Shown: in pieces, positions 53,291-64,000 of the stretch | Position numbering within the stretch: the stretch's first letter is position 1 | How the letters are laid out: every line of letters starts with the position of its first letter | Origin: Pyropia haitanensis | Lineage: Eukaryota > Rhodophyta > Bangiophyceae > Bangiales > Bangiaceae | DNA: 64,000 nt | NCBI GenBank assembly: GCA_008729055.1 | Contig: SDUX01000006.1 | Span: 1,249,501-1,313,500, forward strand | Direction of reading: 5' to 3' | Program-made: the position numbers and the translations under genes | Notes under the pieces: generated by a model | The model's database searches: none | Seen by the model: only the letters and a program-made list of their open reading frames with translations | Told to the model about the DNA's origin: nothing

Positions 53291-55459
53291 CGCAGGAGGG
53301 CTGTCGCCGCCCCCAGCCGCCCCTCTGCCCGGGCTCCCAGTGTATGTCATGGGGTTTTTTAGATTTTTTTTGAAAGCAGGGTCCAATTCGCTTGATTTCT
53401 TGCCCCCGCAGCGTAAGTATATGGGGTATTTGAATCCACTCCTAGGTCGAATATCCCCAGCGGGCCAGCTCCACCCAGACGGGAGAATGGACCCCTTTGA
53501 GTCATGTCCACTGTAGAATGGCAGATGCCGCAGACACTGGCTCATCTAGTTCATCGAGTGTTTTTCCTGACACTGCGAGGCAGTCGTTGGTGACCGTGCG
53601 CTTCTTGACGCGCCTACGGCTGATCCCAGCGTCCTTTTTTGAAGGAAAACCACCACCACATGTTTTCTACAGCACCATATGTGCGTTCTGTTTAGTTTCG
53701 GGGCGAGTATGCGTTGCCTCGTCACTGCTCCAACCCAGCTGTAGTCTTGTCTCACAACGATGGCAAAAGGCCACCTCTGGGCGAAACTGGAGCAAAGCAC
53801 ATGGTTTTTCAGGAGACTAGTTTCTGGTGCTTGGAAGGGTGCTCTGCACGGCGTTGTGGGGCGCTAAGCGAACAAACGCCTTCTTCATGCCTTTCCCTTC
53901 CCCCCAAGCTCACAGCTGCCAGAACTGCACCACCACCCCACTACGCTTGACCTGTCTGCCGGCCCATTTTTTCTGTTGCTTTGGCATGTATGCATCTCAG
54001 CCTCTCGAAAGAGCCCAAAAGAACGCGCTAGGAAAGTCCGTTGGATGTCACCCGCGTACCTGAGTGCGGGGGCGGGGCTGCAGTGGTCCCCTGGCAGGGG
54101 TGGGGAGCCCTCCGCCGTCGTCCCCGTGCGTGTTGTGACTGACAGCCCGCCGGTACCGCCGCGCTTGTTATGGCGCCCGTCGCCTGGGCAGCATTGCCAT
54201 CTTCCTCCCTCTCACCTCCCCCCTACTGGAAGCCGTACAAGTGAGACGCGGCGGCCACGTGCGGGGCCACCTTCAGCTGGCGCTCCTGGATGCTGCACCA
54301 CCTCCGCACCCAACACGCGGTGGCGCCCGCGTCGATCCGGCGGGTGGTCATCAAAAACCGGCCGACGCGGTGGCAGGCGGCGGCCGCGACGGCGGGGGTG
54401 GGCAGAGGGGCGGGGGGTGGCGCCGTCCCTGGTGGCACCCCGCGGCGAGGGGGCGGGGCGGGGGGGGGTGGGGGTCGCCACCAGCAGCAGTAGTCGGGCA
54501 AAACTGCCGCCAGCAGAGTGGGCGCGGTCGTGTCGGGGGCGGAGGTGGTGGCGGCGGGTGCCGGAAAGGGTCAGTCAGCAGCGTCCGCCGCCCGCTCTGG
54601 CCCAAGGCCCCCTTGGCGGCCGTGGGTGTTGCCACCCAGCAGGGGATGCGCCGCGGTGACGCTCTTTTTGAAATCCGTAATGGTTGGGAGGAAAAAGGGC
54701 AGGTGGAGAGTGGTCCCCATTCCTGCCGCGGCCCCGACAGGGGCGGGGCGCCACCACCCACCCCCCCCGCGCCTTCTCCGTCGGGGCGCCATCTTGCCTT
54801 GCGGGATGAGGACGGGCGACCAACTGCCACGCTAGCGGGGGGACACAAGGTGGGCGCTGCGCCACCCGCAGCGCACGCCCGCGGGCCACGCGAGTGGTGC
54901 GCCGGGTGCACCGCCGGGGCGTAAAGGCCGCCCCGCCGGCACCCGGCCCACGTGGGGCGATCAGACGACCCAGGCGGGAAGGGGGTGGGGGGGTATCGCG
55001 CACTGCGAGGGTAGGAGGCACTTTTGCCGTCGTCGCACGCCCTGCGATTGCGGGCCCGCCCCAGCGGCGGCCGGCCCGTCAGTGGCCACCCCGTCGGTGG
55101 CCGCCGCCCCGTCGGCCGCCTCGCCTCACAGGCGGGCAGCCCATCTGGCGCCCCTCTCCGCCACGTCAGTTGCAGAGCCCGCGTCCCCCTCTTTCCTTAG
55201 CGCGTTCCCGCGCGGCCGCCCCACCCGCGGCCACCGCCGCCGCCAATACCGAACCTTTCTACACCCCCCCCCCCCTTCCCCCAACGGCCGCCGCCGTCTG
55301 CCGCTGCTCTCGCTGCGGGTGCCGTCCAGCAGACGGCGTTTTTTCCTCCTGCGCCCGCGTGACAGGCGGGACCCACCCGCCGTCTCTGTGGCGGCTGCCC
55401 GCCGCCCCCGTACGGCGGCTTGGCTACACGGGCTATGTCTACGTGACAGTTCGGCCGCA
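53291..55459. other. No assignable gene
   Basis: 53291-54060 has lower GC than most of the window and only short frames. At 54223-54420 a minus-strand frame ends CSIQERQLKVAPHVAAASH then LYGFQ and stop; it may be the last part of a real protein, but no upstream continuation is clear. 54900-55440 is Pro/Arg-rich shadow sequence leading into the retrotransposon remnant. Confidence 0.35.
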
Positions 55460-56290
55460 ATGAGCGGCCCGCAGGGATTGACAGCCACGGCGGCCACAAA
55501 TGTGCGCGCCCAAATTTTGGAGCTGTTCAAGACCTTGGGCATCGACGTCCACCCGACCAAGGGGACCCAGCGGCTTCCGCTGTCGGTATTAATCGTGGAC
55601 ACGTAGCGAAGGGTGATGATTCTGCTGACGCAGCGGGTCGACAAGGTTGTGTCCAAGGCTAAGTGCATCCTGACGAAGGATGAGAAGGGGAGCACGATGG
55701 GACCCCGCTCTGCGCTGAAGCGTCTCACCGTTACAGCGGTCACCTGCTCGCTTGCGATGCCGTCCGCGCGCTTCTTCCTCTAGAGGCTGTACAACTTTCA
55801 GGCGATGCACATGCCCAACAGCTTCTAGTTGCGGTCGGCGGCGCTGATGGCCGAGATGCGAAAGATCCGCCAGCAGCTCTGCGTCATGCGGGTGACGCTC
55901 GAGGCATCGTGGCTCCTATCCGGCGTCAACGGGTGGGCCGACATGCTCTCCCGCCGCCAATACCGCAACTCTTGGCTGTTGGCGCCGGCGTTCTTTGCGG
56001 CGTTGGACCGGCGCTGGGGGCGGCACACAGTGGATAGATTTGAGACCTGCGGTAACGCACACTTCGCGCGTTTCAACAGCAAGCTCAGCAATGCCGGCAT
56101 CAGGGAGGTCGATGCGTTGCAGCAGCCGCGGGGCGGGGAGAATAACTGGGCCAACTCGCCTTTGTCCATGACGGGCGACTGGACGTGCCATTTGTATGTG
56201 CCGAGTGAGTTTTTTTTTCTGTATAAGGGTCCGCTCACCCATACACAGCTCTCCTTTTTAGCCCTACCGACTCACATCCTGTCAAGGCCA
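55460..56290 (+). pseudogene. DIRS-like retrotransposon RT/RNase H remnant with three TAG stops
   Basis: In one unbroken frame from 55460 the sequence follows the end of a reverse transcriptase (ILELFKTLGIDVHPTKG, LIVDT*RRVMILL) and an RNase H-to-C-terminal region: GVNGWADMLSR, then LLAPAFFAALDRRWG, DRFETCGNAHFARFNS and DALQQP..GENNW. This order is typical of DIRS/tyrosine-recombinase retroelements. In-frame stops occur at 55604, 55781 and 55826, all TAG, with no frameshift. The polymerase YxDD region and recombinase are missing, so it is a 5'-truncated fossil. A further helical frame at 56323-56481 (MKTLSAVGDFLRDSF, then a TAA, then DKLYALLYFNEERRERHQ) may be part of the same element. Confidence 0.75.
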
Positions 56291-56563
56291 TAAGAGCCCA
56301 CCATACTAGACATTGTTTTTGAATGAAGACTCTCTCCGCCGTCGGGGACTTTCTCCGTGATTCTTTCGAAGCGTTTATATAATCCCAGAAGGATAAGCTC
56401 TATGCGTTACTTTATTTCAACGAGGAGCGGAGAGAGCGCCATCAGCTTGTCTCACGTCTGACAGGAAGTCTCGAAATCTAAAAGCAGAGAAGAAATGCCT
56501 CTCCGAGCCATCGCTCACGTGAAAGAATGGAGAGCGGGCCTTCGCCGCCACCCCTCAGGCCCA

Positions 56564-58469
56564 GGGCCACCACCCCCGCCGCGGGCGGGGTGCGCCCCGC
56601 TCGCCAGCGTTGCCGCCCCGCTCCAGCGCCGGCTGGCCGACGACCGGCGGCGGCCGCCGCCGACGCCCGTCGCCGCCCCCTTTGGCACTGGCGGACGGCG
56701 GGCGACCGCCGCCGCCTCCGTCTGCCGCGCAGGTGCACCATGGGGGCGGCGGCCATTCGCCGATGCAGAGGCACTGGATGGAACGGTAGCCGCCCGGGGA
56801 CGCGCGGGCACCACAGGCCGCTGCAGGCGCTTGGGGTGGGGAGCCCGAACCCCCCCAAAAAAAACAAAAAAAAGACGTGCTAGCCCAACCACCGGGTGGC
56901 TACGGCCGACGCAAAGGCCGGCGGCGGGGCGGTTGGTTTGCCTGGCGCCTCACGCGGGCGGCGGCAGTCGCCGCCGAGCCGGCGTCGTTGGTGGACGACG
57001 GGCGGGCGCCGCCGTCGCGCCCCCCCGCCCCCCCGCCCCCCTCGGTGGGTGGCGGGTGTTGTCCCCCTCTTGACGCGCCAAGTCGCCCTCCGACCCGCAC
57101 CGTTGCCCGACGCCAGTGGGGTCGACGTGCGTGATAGGGGAGCGATCAGGTGGCGGAGGTCCTCGGGTGGGGTAGCCGCTGGCTACCGCACGCGGCCGCC
57201 CGCGGGGGCGGCGGGGCGGCCAGCGGGGCGGTGGGAGCTGACGCACACTTGCACTACGGCTGCTGTCGCGCGACCGTACGGCGTCTCTCGAGAGCGGGAC
57301 ACGTGGTCGCGGCGCTTCCTGTGGAATAGTCGTCCGCCTTCCGCGGTGCCGCCCTGTCCTGCGTCGGGACCGTCGTCGAGACACCCCCCCCCCCGCCCAC
57401 CCGTCTCAGCATCAGCCGCCTCGCGGCATGGTCACCTGAGACGGCGACGAAGATTGTCGCGTGCGTGGCTTGTTCTGAAGCACTCTCTGTTTGTGGTTCT
57501 CTTGCTCGAACCGCCTCGACGCACACTGCGCGACTCGCCCACACGGGGCCCGCGGAAACCCGACAGCCACAGACATCCGCACCGCGGCAGGCTCGAGGCG
57601 ATGGCACAGCTTGTCCGCGGGTGTGCTTGCGTCCTATAGGCAGACGCACGCACACGGCGATGCACGGGTAGGCAGTTGGTTTTATCAGCTGTGCCTTGGC
57701 ATGACCGTCTTCGAGAGCAACGCATAGGCAACCAAGCAGGAACCTCCGCTCGTGGAACCGCACATCCCCCCTTCCCACCACGTCCCCCCCTCCCTCCCTG
57801 TCAGGGGATGGCTTGTCGAGAGCCACGGCACGGGCGACCCGCTGCCCACCGGGTTTGTGGTGGCAGCACGTGTGCGACCGGGTGCCGGGGTCGATGGTGG
57901 CGGGCATGGGCGGCAGCGGGGGAAAGCGTCTGCCGCTCCGCACCGGCGACGGCCGCGGCGGCGGACCACTGCCGTCCGCCCGCCCCCAGCCAGCGGCACG
58001 CGTGCGCCGATGGCGGGCCCATCTCCCGCCGCGCCAGCCCGCCCCGCCTGCCTCCCCCCTCCCCCTCCCCCTTTCTGTGTGTGACAAACAGCTCTCGCGG
58101 CGTCGGGGTCATGACCCCCTCGCCCCCCCCCCCTCACCTCCCGCAGCTGCCCCCGGTCCCACACCTCCGCCTCTGGCGGCAGCCCCTGCACCGCCCGCAG
58201 CACGGCGGTCAGGCGCCCCACCTCCCCACTCAGCCGCGACGCCTCCCGCTGCAGTCGCTCGATGATCACGTCCTTGGCCGCCACCGCGGCCTCGTGGCTC
58301 GCCGTCACCGTCCTGCGGCGGCAGCGGGAGCGGTCGGCGGAGCGGCGGTTCAGCACCACCCGCATCGCCGCGCGCTCGTCGTCGGTGAGGCCGGGCATCG
58401 GCGACGTTGGCGGCCATGACGGTGACAGGGCCGGGGGGGAGACGTCGCCGCCGCCGCCGCCTCCGCCGT
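56564..58469. repeat. Segmental duplication, copy B (uninterrupted, empty site)
   Basis: The contiguous version of copy A. 56564-57213 matches 35979-36628 and 57211-58469 matches 42204-43464, joined at 57211-57214 without the 5.6 kb found between them in copy A. It spans the 3' part of the bZIP gene and about 0.9 kb or more of downstream flank. Its left edge abuts the retroelement remnant region. Confidence 0.95.
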
Positions 58470-59382
58470 CGCGGCGGGCGTCGCTGCTGCCGTTGGCCGG
58501 CGGCTTTGGCTTTGCCCAGGCGCTGCGGAGGCGGCCCATGGCGGCGAGCGCATCGCGGCGCGTATCGGCGGCAGATGCAGAGGAGGGGGTCGATTCAAGC
58601 TCGCTCGCGAGCAGCGGGATGAGCCGCGCGGCGATGGCGGTCATCGGCGGCGGGCCGCCACTTCCCTGGACCGCCCCATGGCCGCCGTTGCCACCATCGA
58701 CGCCATCACCACCGCCGTCGCTGCCGCTGCCGCCGCCACCGCCGCCGACGACATCCCCGCCATTGCTCTCGGGGTGGTCCCCGGCCGCCGACGCGGCGGC
58801 GGTGCCGCCACTACGCACCCGATGGGTGGCACCACCGCCCCAGCGGTCTCTGCTGCCGCCGGCACCGTCGCGGCCGCCACCGCTGGCGGCCGCGCCAGCG
58901 TCTGCCGCGCCGGTCGTCTCGCGGATGGCCGCGGCGGCGGCGGCAATGAGCGCTGCGGCGGAGGGGGGGCCCCGCCGCCGCGGGGACGTTGGCCACGGCC
59001 GGCCGGCCGCCGCCGCCGACACCACCGCTGCTGCCGCGCCCTCACCTCGTCGGGTCCCCGAGGACGGCCCGCCGCGGCTGGGTGGGGACTCGGCCGCCGC
59101 CACCACCGCCGCCGCCGCTGCAGCCGCCGCCGCCTCAGACGAGCTTAGCCGGTGCGGTGGGGGGGGCAGCGTCCCCGCCGGCCACGGCAACGCCGCCCTC
59201 ATCGGTCGATCAACCGACGCGGCAACAGCGGCGCCAGGGACATGCCAGCCACCGCCTCCGCCGTCATCGCGGCCGCTGCCGCCGCCGCCGCCGCCACCGT
59301 GGTCACCGTCGGCGTGGGAGCGGGGGTAGTCCCGCTCCGCATCCCCAGACCGCAGGTGGAAAGACCTCTGCAAGGGCGCCAT
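58138..59382 (-). CDS. bZIP transcription factor
   Basis: Exon 1 is 415 codons from ATG 59382 to a GAG|GTGAGG donor at 58138/58137. Residues 1-325 are Gly/Ala/Ser-rich with few fixed features, typical of activation regions. A basic region NRRSADRSR at about 345-353 is followed by a zipper in exact canonical register (N-x7-R-x9): heptad positions His, Lys, Leu, Leu, Leu, Val, ending GRLTAVLRAV. It should bind ACGT-type sites as a dimer in the nucleus. The first two non-leucine heptad positions may affect partner choice. A downstream exon probably exists; an acceptor-like CCCCTGACAG lies at about 57798-57808 on the minus strand, but the final exon cannot be fixed. The 3' part is duplicated at 43133-43464. 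Confidence 0.82.
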
Positions 59383-62159
59383 CGCTAGGACCCCCGTCGT
59401 GACGCAGGTCGGAGGATGGGGCCTGAAAAGGGCAAACAACAAGAACGAGCGCGAGCGTGCAGGGAGCAGGTCGAGGACAGGCGGCGCGGGGGATGGGGCT
59501 GGCTGCGTATGCGGTGGAATGGGGGCAGCGGGAGGGGCGGGGTCAAGCCTTGGTCGCGGACAGGGTCGATGGCAGCGGCGGCTGCGGAGCCGCCACTTTG
59601 GACGCCCAACGCCCCGGTGGCGCACAAATCCAGCGGCGGTTGACGTTGTCGGTCGGCACAGGGTGGCGGGCGGCGCGCGTGGTGAGGGCGGCGGCGCTGA
59701 CACACGCGGTCTGCCGCGCACGGCCACCGTGTCTGCCGCCGCCAGCTGTGAAGATGGGGGAGTGAGAGCGCCAATGACCCAACCGGGACGCCACCACCTC
59801 GCGACACAGGGCGCTCAGCGGCGGGGTGCCGCGCGTGCTCTTCCCTTCCCTCTCCCCCTGCACCCCCCCTCAAGTGGATGCGGACGGGGCCAACAGGTGT
59901 GGCACGGCCCAGCTGGGATCTGCCAGCCCGCGCACACGGGCGCCAACCTGGTCAACGACCCGCGAGGTTGTCGAGGTGGCGAACGGGGGCGCAGCAAGGA
60001 CGCGAGGGGGGGTGGATGCGAGGAATGGGTAGAGAGCATCATGGCGCGCGGTGCGCGCGGCACAGGGGCCTCGCAGCGGAAAAATCGTCCCGCCGCCGCG
60101 TGCGCCTGTGGGGTGGCGCGCAGAGCTTGGGCCCTTTGCGGTGGGCGACGTGCGGCGGTCACAGCCCCAACCTCTCTCTGTTAGCGGATGGGGACACGCC
60201 ATACCTGTAGAGATGGCGCGCTCGGGCACGGGCGTGGCCCGTTACTACGGTACGTGGCACGCGGGGAGACAGCGGCAGAACGGTGGGGGACGGCCGCCCC
60301 GGCCGCCCCGCTGAAGCAGGTGTAGACGACCAACGGTCCAAGTTGGGGGAATTGGTGGCCCCCCTCTCGTACGCAGAGCGTACCACGGGGGGAGAGTGTG
60401 CCCAGCTGTAGGGAAGAGGTCCGATCAGGGGGGCGCGGGAAGGGAAGCGGCGGTAAAATCCCAGTGGTCGAGGCGGGGCGAGGGCGCGGGGGCGGGTGGG
60501 GGGGGTGGGGGGGGGCGGGGGGCGTGTCTGTGCGGGTGGCGGCACCGGCTCTGGTGTGGTCTTTCTTGCGGCCAAGAGGGCATCCAAGGCGTGTGCTGTG
60601 GGGATGGGTGCGGTGGGAGCGCGCAGACTGGCTGCAGCAGAGAGGTCGGGTGCGCCGCCCGCGCCTGGTTTCCGCCCTGCCTCTCCTCCCACACCCCAGC
60701 CTCAGCCCCAACGGAATAGCCGCGATGTCCAATACGATACGAGGTACAGCCTGCAGCCTGCTGGACGGGCAGATTCCGTTCCAAGCGCGTCCCAGCGAGC
60801 GCGTGTCTGGGGGGCAACAGCGACTGCCAGGCGGGGGCACCGGCACGCGCCTCGGCCCCGCAAGTGCACCCCCTCGCACGTGCCCGTCTCTGGGGTCGCC
60901 GGATGGCGAGCGCGGAGGAGGGGCCTGCCTGAGTGGACCGGGGCGCCCCCGCCTCGACTGCCGCGTGATCCACAGGCCAGATCTCGGCACGCCGTCCGCG
61001 CGCGGAGCGAGAGGCAACAAGGCACGCGCGTCGTCACAAGCGGCAACAATGACCGAGATCAACAAGCATGGTGTGATGCATATTCCCGTCTCCTGACCCC
61101 GCCTGCGCGCTCGCCGCCACAAGTCACACCAACACATCCGCGTCTGGCAGGTAGGAGTAAGGAGCCCTCCACGGCGCCGCGCGCCGAGGGGCGCGCAGAC
61201 GGAGGGGAGAGGAGAGGGGGGGGGGCGTGTGCATAGGATGTGGCCGGAGCGCCGCCGCGTGTGCAGCGGGTCGTTCCACCCACTTGCATGCGGTAGAGTC
61301 AGGGCGCGGGGGCGGCTTTGGGGGGGGCGGAAAGGAGGGAAAAGGGCGGGCCAAGAGCGCAATTGCCGCCTGGTAACTGCGGCGTCGTCCGTTTCTGTCA
61401 CTGGGCGATGGACCGCACCGCGACATGAAAAGGTAGGGGACGGGAGGGCACAGTGGATGGCACAGACAAGTGCGTCCGTACAAACTCCCTACATCACCCC
61501 CAGCACCGGGACGGTTGGTGGGCGGAGCCACGGGCGGCGCTCCATCCTGACCGTTCACGCCTGGGGGGAGCGTTCGTGGTGGTCGCACCCAGCTTGGGGG
61601 GGATGAGGGGCGTGATGGTGGATCCGTACACTAGAGCGGCTCTTGAAAGGTGCGCGGCTGCTCACGACCACCGAAAAATCCCAGGAGTCGGGTCGACCCG
61701 ACTGCCCAGACGGCCGTAGGTACGCCCGGCCGCCGGCCCGGCATCGTAATGAGGAGGTGAGGAGGAGGTTCTCGACGAATCGATCCTCGGACGTCCGCGG
61801 AAGACTGCTGGCGAGTCTGACAGACAATGAAAAATGACACGTGGCTAATTTTGGATGAAAATAAATAGCAGCGACGGACAGAAATAGCGCCCGACAATCT
61901 GCGGACCTTCCAGTCGCGCGGGAGCCCACCGGTCACATAGGAGCCATCTCGTGCGCTCAGGAGCTGGCGTCGACGGGAACGGCGGTCCTCTGTGGCTGGC
62001 GGCCAGGGCCAAGTCGAAGTGGCCCTGCGCCACCCGTTTTTTCCCGCAGAAAGAGATATGGACGGAGATCGATCGTCGGGGGCGGTCGTTTCCGTGGAGG
62101 CTCGCCCGCCTCCCCTCCGCATGTCCAGTGTCGTGCAAGTAGACACTTCATTTATGACC
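59383..62159. other. No assignable gene
   Basis: The 5' flank of the bZIP gene followed by GC-rich sequence with G runs (60500-60520, 61218-61226). The minus-strand frame 60181-61401 and the plus-strand frame 60398-61096 have no motifs. 61600-61880 is AT-richer and includes AAATAAATAG at about 61858. Confidence 0.4.
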
Positions 62160-64000
62160 TCATGACCGGCACAGAACGGACGGTGCAGGGGTTCATGTTG
62201 GTGCCCCTCAACAGCAGAGACGGGGAAGAAAGGAGGGGTGTCTCCCACGCGATGCTTTACAGTACGTCGCTGTACCTCTTTGGTGGGCGGCCGTGGCTGC
62301 TGCGGCTGCTGCCGTACGCACTGTTTCTTTGGTTCTAGGCTGCCCTGACGTCGGACCGGCAGCTGTGTGACAAAGTGGGTGGGAGGCTCGGCTCGGCGTT
62401 CGCGGCGCCTGGGACGGTGTCGCAGGGAGGCCACGCGCGGCATGAACCGAACTTGTCCCGATTTTCGTTGCGTGCTGGTGCGTACAGGTTGCCACGGCAG
62501 CGCATATGTGTGGCAGCGACTGAGCCCACGGCCGTCAAGAAAACAACTAAGAAAGTGGTCGAACGGCAAGCTGCTTCGAATTCCTCAGAGCGTAGAGGGC
62601 ACGACGGCGCAACCGCGGCGTCACGGCCATGCGGTGCGCCCCACCGCCGCCGCCCGCGCGTCCACTCCCGCGCCCCGCCGTCGCCTTGTTGCCGCTCTCT
62701 GGCCTCACTGCCGATCGGGTTTGGAGAGCGTGAGACGGGGGCTGGCCGCGCCGCTCTGTGCTTGCCCTCCTCGTGGGGTACCGCAACCGTGGGCGGTGCG
62801 GTCTCCGCCCGCCACGCGCTGCCCTCATCTTGGCCCAGAGTCGCGTCGCGCCTCGACGGGTTGCGGCTGGTTGTGGGGTCTTGCTCTCGGCTGTTGTGTC
62901 TATTTCTTTGTGTCCTGGGAGCCGCCGCCGTGCCTCCGGGTCAAGACGACGGCTACTTCTGGGTGCCCTCTGCCAGCCCAGGGCGGCACTCTGAGGAGCC
63001 AGACACCGCAGGATCCATTCAAGATTGGATGGAAAAAGCCCCACGAATCCACGCCACTGTCATGAAGGCCCCCCCGCCCGCTCGTGGGTCCCGCCCAGAG
63101 GCGCGCGCGTAGCAGCCGTGGGGCGCCCCGCAGTCGTCCTCCCCTGCTCGACAGAGTGCCGACTGGGCTGCTGCGGCGGGGGCGGCGGCGGCCCCGCGTG
63201 CAGAGCCACCCATCCCAGAGGTACCTACAGCAGAGGCGCCCGCCCGTCTGTCAGACATCGCCTTCGGCACCGCCATCCCAGAGGACCGTGGCGGACGAGG
63301 TGAGAGCGGCGAAAAAAAAAAAAAAAAAAAAAAAACTAGCGCTGGCGTGCCATGGAAAAAGCGCTGCTCGTAGGACCGTGCGCTCTGGTGTCCTGCGTGT
63401 ACCTCAACGACTGCCCCAGCACTCCTTTGCTGGATGGCGAGCCAACAATCCACTACATGATGTGGTGGACGCCCCCACACCCCCTCGGGTATCCTACAAG
63501 GGTGGACCGCCCGTCCCGGCGCCCCACCGCCAGGCAGGGGGTATGTACGTAACCCCGCCGTGGCAGCGTTCTCGTGGGGTGTCACCCTAACCCTACCGAT
63601 CGGGGCGACCAGCACCAGCAACACAATCCGTGACCCAGGGCCGTACCGATCCGGGGACGGGGAGGGGGGGGGGAGCGGAAGAGTGACACAGCCACGGCGG
63701 TGGCGCGACCCCTGCCGACGCGTCCAGCGGCAAGGAAACGGCCGCGACCGCGGCGCGCCCGCCGGCCGCGCCCGCCGCCTCTGCGCGCACGCGTCGGCAC
63801 GCGGCCCCGCGGCGCCGCCACACCACACGCCGCCGCGCCGGTGACGGGTCGTGCGCTGGCGGCGGATGGCCACCCGGGCCCCCCCCCCCAAAGCCGCGCT
63901 TGCCCTTGCAAGGGGGTGGGGGGGGGGGCGCGGCCGCCAGGTTCAAGGCGGCCCGCCGCCCCTGCGGGCGCCTCCACCGCCACGCCTCGTGTGGCCGCCC
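62160..64000. other. No assignable gene; some protein-like short frames
   Basis: A plus-strand frame at about 62130-62337 ends LYLFGGRPWLLRLLPYALF before TAG and looks partly protein-like, but lacks flanking support. Another plus frame (62870-63112) has a hydrophobic SRLLCLFLCVLGAAA stretch followed by polar sequence, like a signal peptide, but no credible ATG. An A24 tract lies at 63312-63335. The window ends in GC-rich sequence without features. Confidence 0.35.
63312..63335 (+). repeat. A24 homopolymer
   Basis: An uninterrupted run of 24 adenines in GC-rich surroundings. It could be a retroposed poly(A) end, but no target duplication or retrogene was recognised upstream. Confidence 0.85.

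Noticed and set aside
55604..55828. TAG reassigned to glutamine
   Set aside because: Phytoene synthase, bL27m and TAM41 end naturally at TAG, so TAG is a normal stop here; mutation of CAG explains the retroelement better.
63584..63600. CCCTAACCCTACC, telomere-like string
   Set aside because: Fewer than two full repeat units inside ordinary sequence; not a telomere or clear interstitial telomeric array.
1..64000. tRNA, rRNA or CRISPR arrays
   Set aside because: No tRNA A/B-box pair with cloverleaf, no rRNA core sequence and no spaced direct-repeat array was recognised by eye. A tRNAscan run would settle the tRNA point.

Overview
The window is nuclear DNA from a very GC-rich, gene-compact, intron-poor photosynthetic eukaryote. 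A plastid-type phytoene synthase, a sucrose-transporter-family carrier, a mitochondrial bL27, a TAM41 homologue, a full-length ABCB exporter with a spliceosomal intron, and long Gly/Ala/Pro-rich low-complexity protein regions all fit a GC-rich alga. A bangiophyte red alga (Porphyra/Pyropia type) is my best guess; this is inference, since no rRNA or organellar marker is present.

Layout. 1-33 kb is the genic half: sucrose/H+ symporter-like carrier (+), bL27m (+), TAM41 (-), phytoene synthase (+), malectin-kelch secreted protein (-), KHDC4-like KH-domain protein (+), a 17-AT-hook chromatin protein (-), a DUF1415 protein (+), an unrecognised Ala/Pro-rich protein (+), and a two-exon ABCB transporter (-). 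These genes do not form a pathway; they look like an ordinary gene neighbourhood. Several conserved genes change reading frame exactly at long C or G runs, which points to homopolymer sequence errors rather than mass pseudogenisation.

33-64 kb is the accessory, repeat-shaped half. A 1.9-kb segment carrying the 3' half of a bZIP gene plus its downstream flank (56564-58469) has a second, about 99% identical copy whose two halves (35979-36628 and 42204-43464) are separated by 5.6 kb. The uninterrupted copy therefore serves as an empty site. The 5.6-kb insertion holds a 1.36-kb TIR element (36629-37991) and next to it a 4.19-kb foldback element (38009-42195) with arms of about 1.9-2.1 kb, a 180-bp spacer, and a perfect palindrome plus 11-bp tandem repeats at each end. 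A third element (52086-53290) has TIRs resembling those of the 1.36-kb element. Also present are a Crinkler/RHS-type P-loop NTPase with a possible restriction-endonuclease-like C-terminus (46412-48547), a DIRS-like retrotransposon remnant with three in-frame TAG stops (55460-56290), the intact bZIP gene (58138-59382), a possible cytochrome P450-like 3' end, and one probable orphan terminal exon.

Limits: most long open frames in this GC-rich DNA are chance shadows and were left out. Start codons are given as ATG where one can be chosen. Gene models at homopolymers are approximate.
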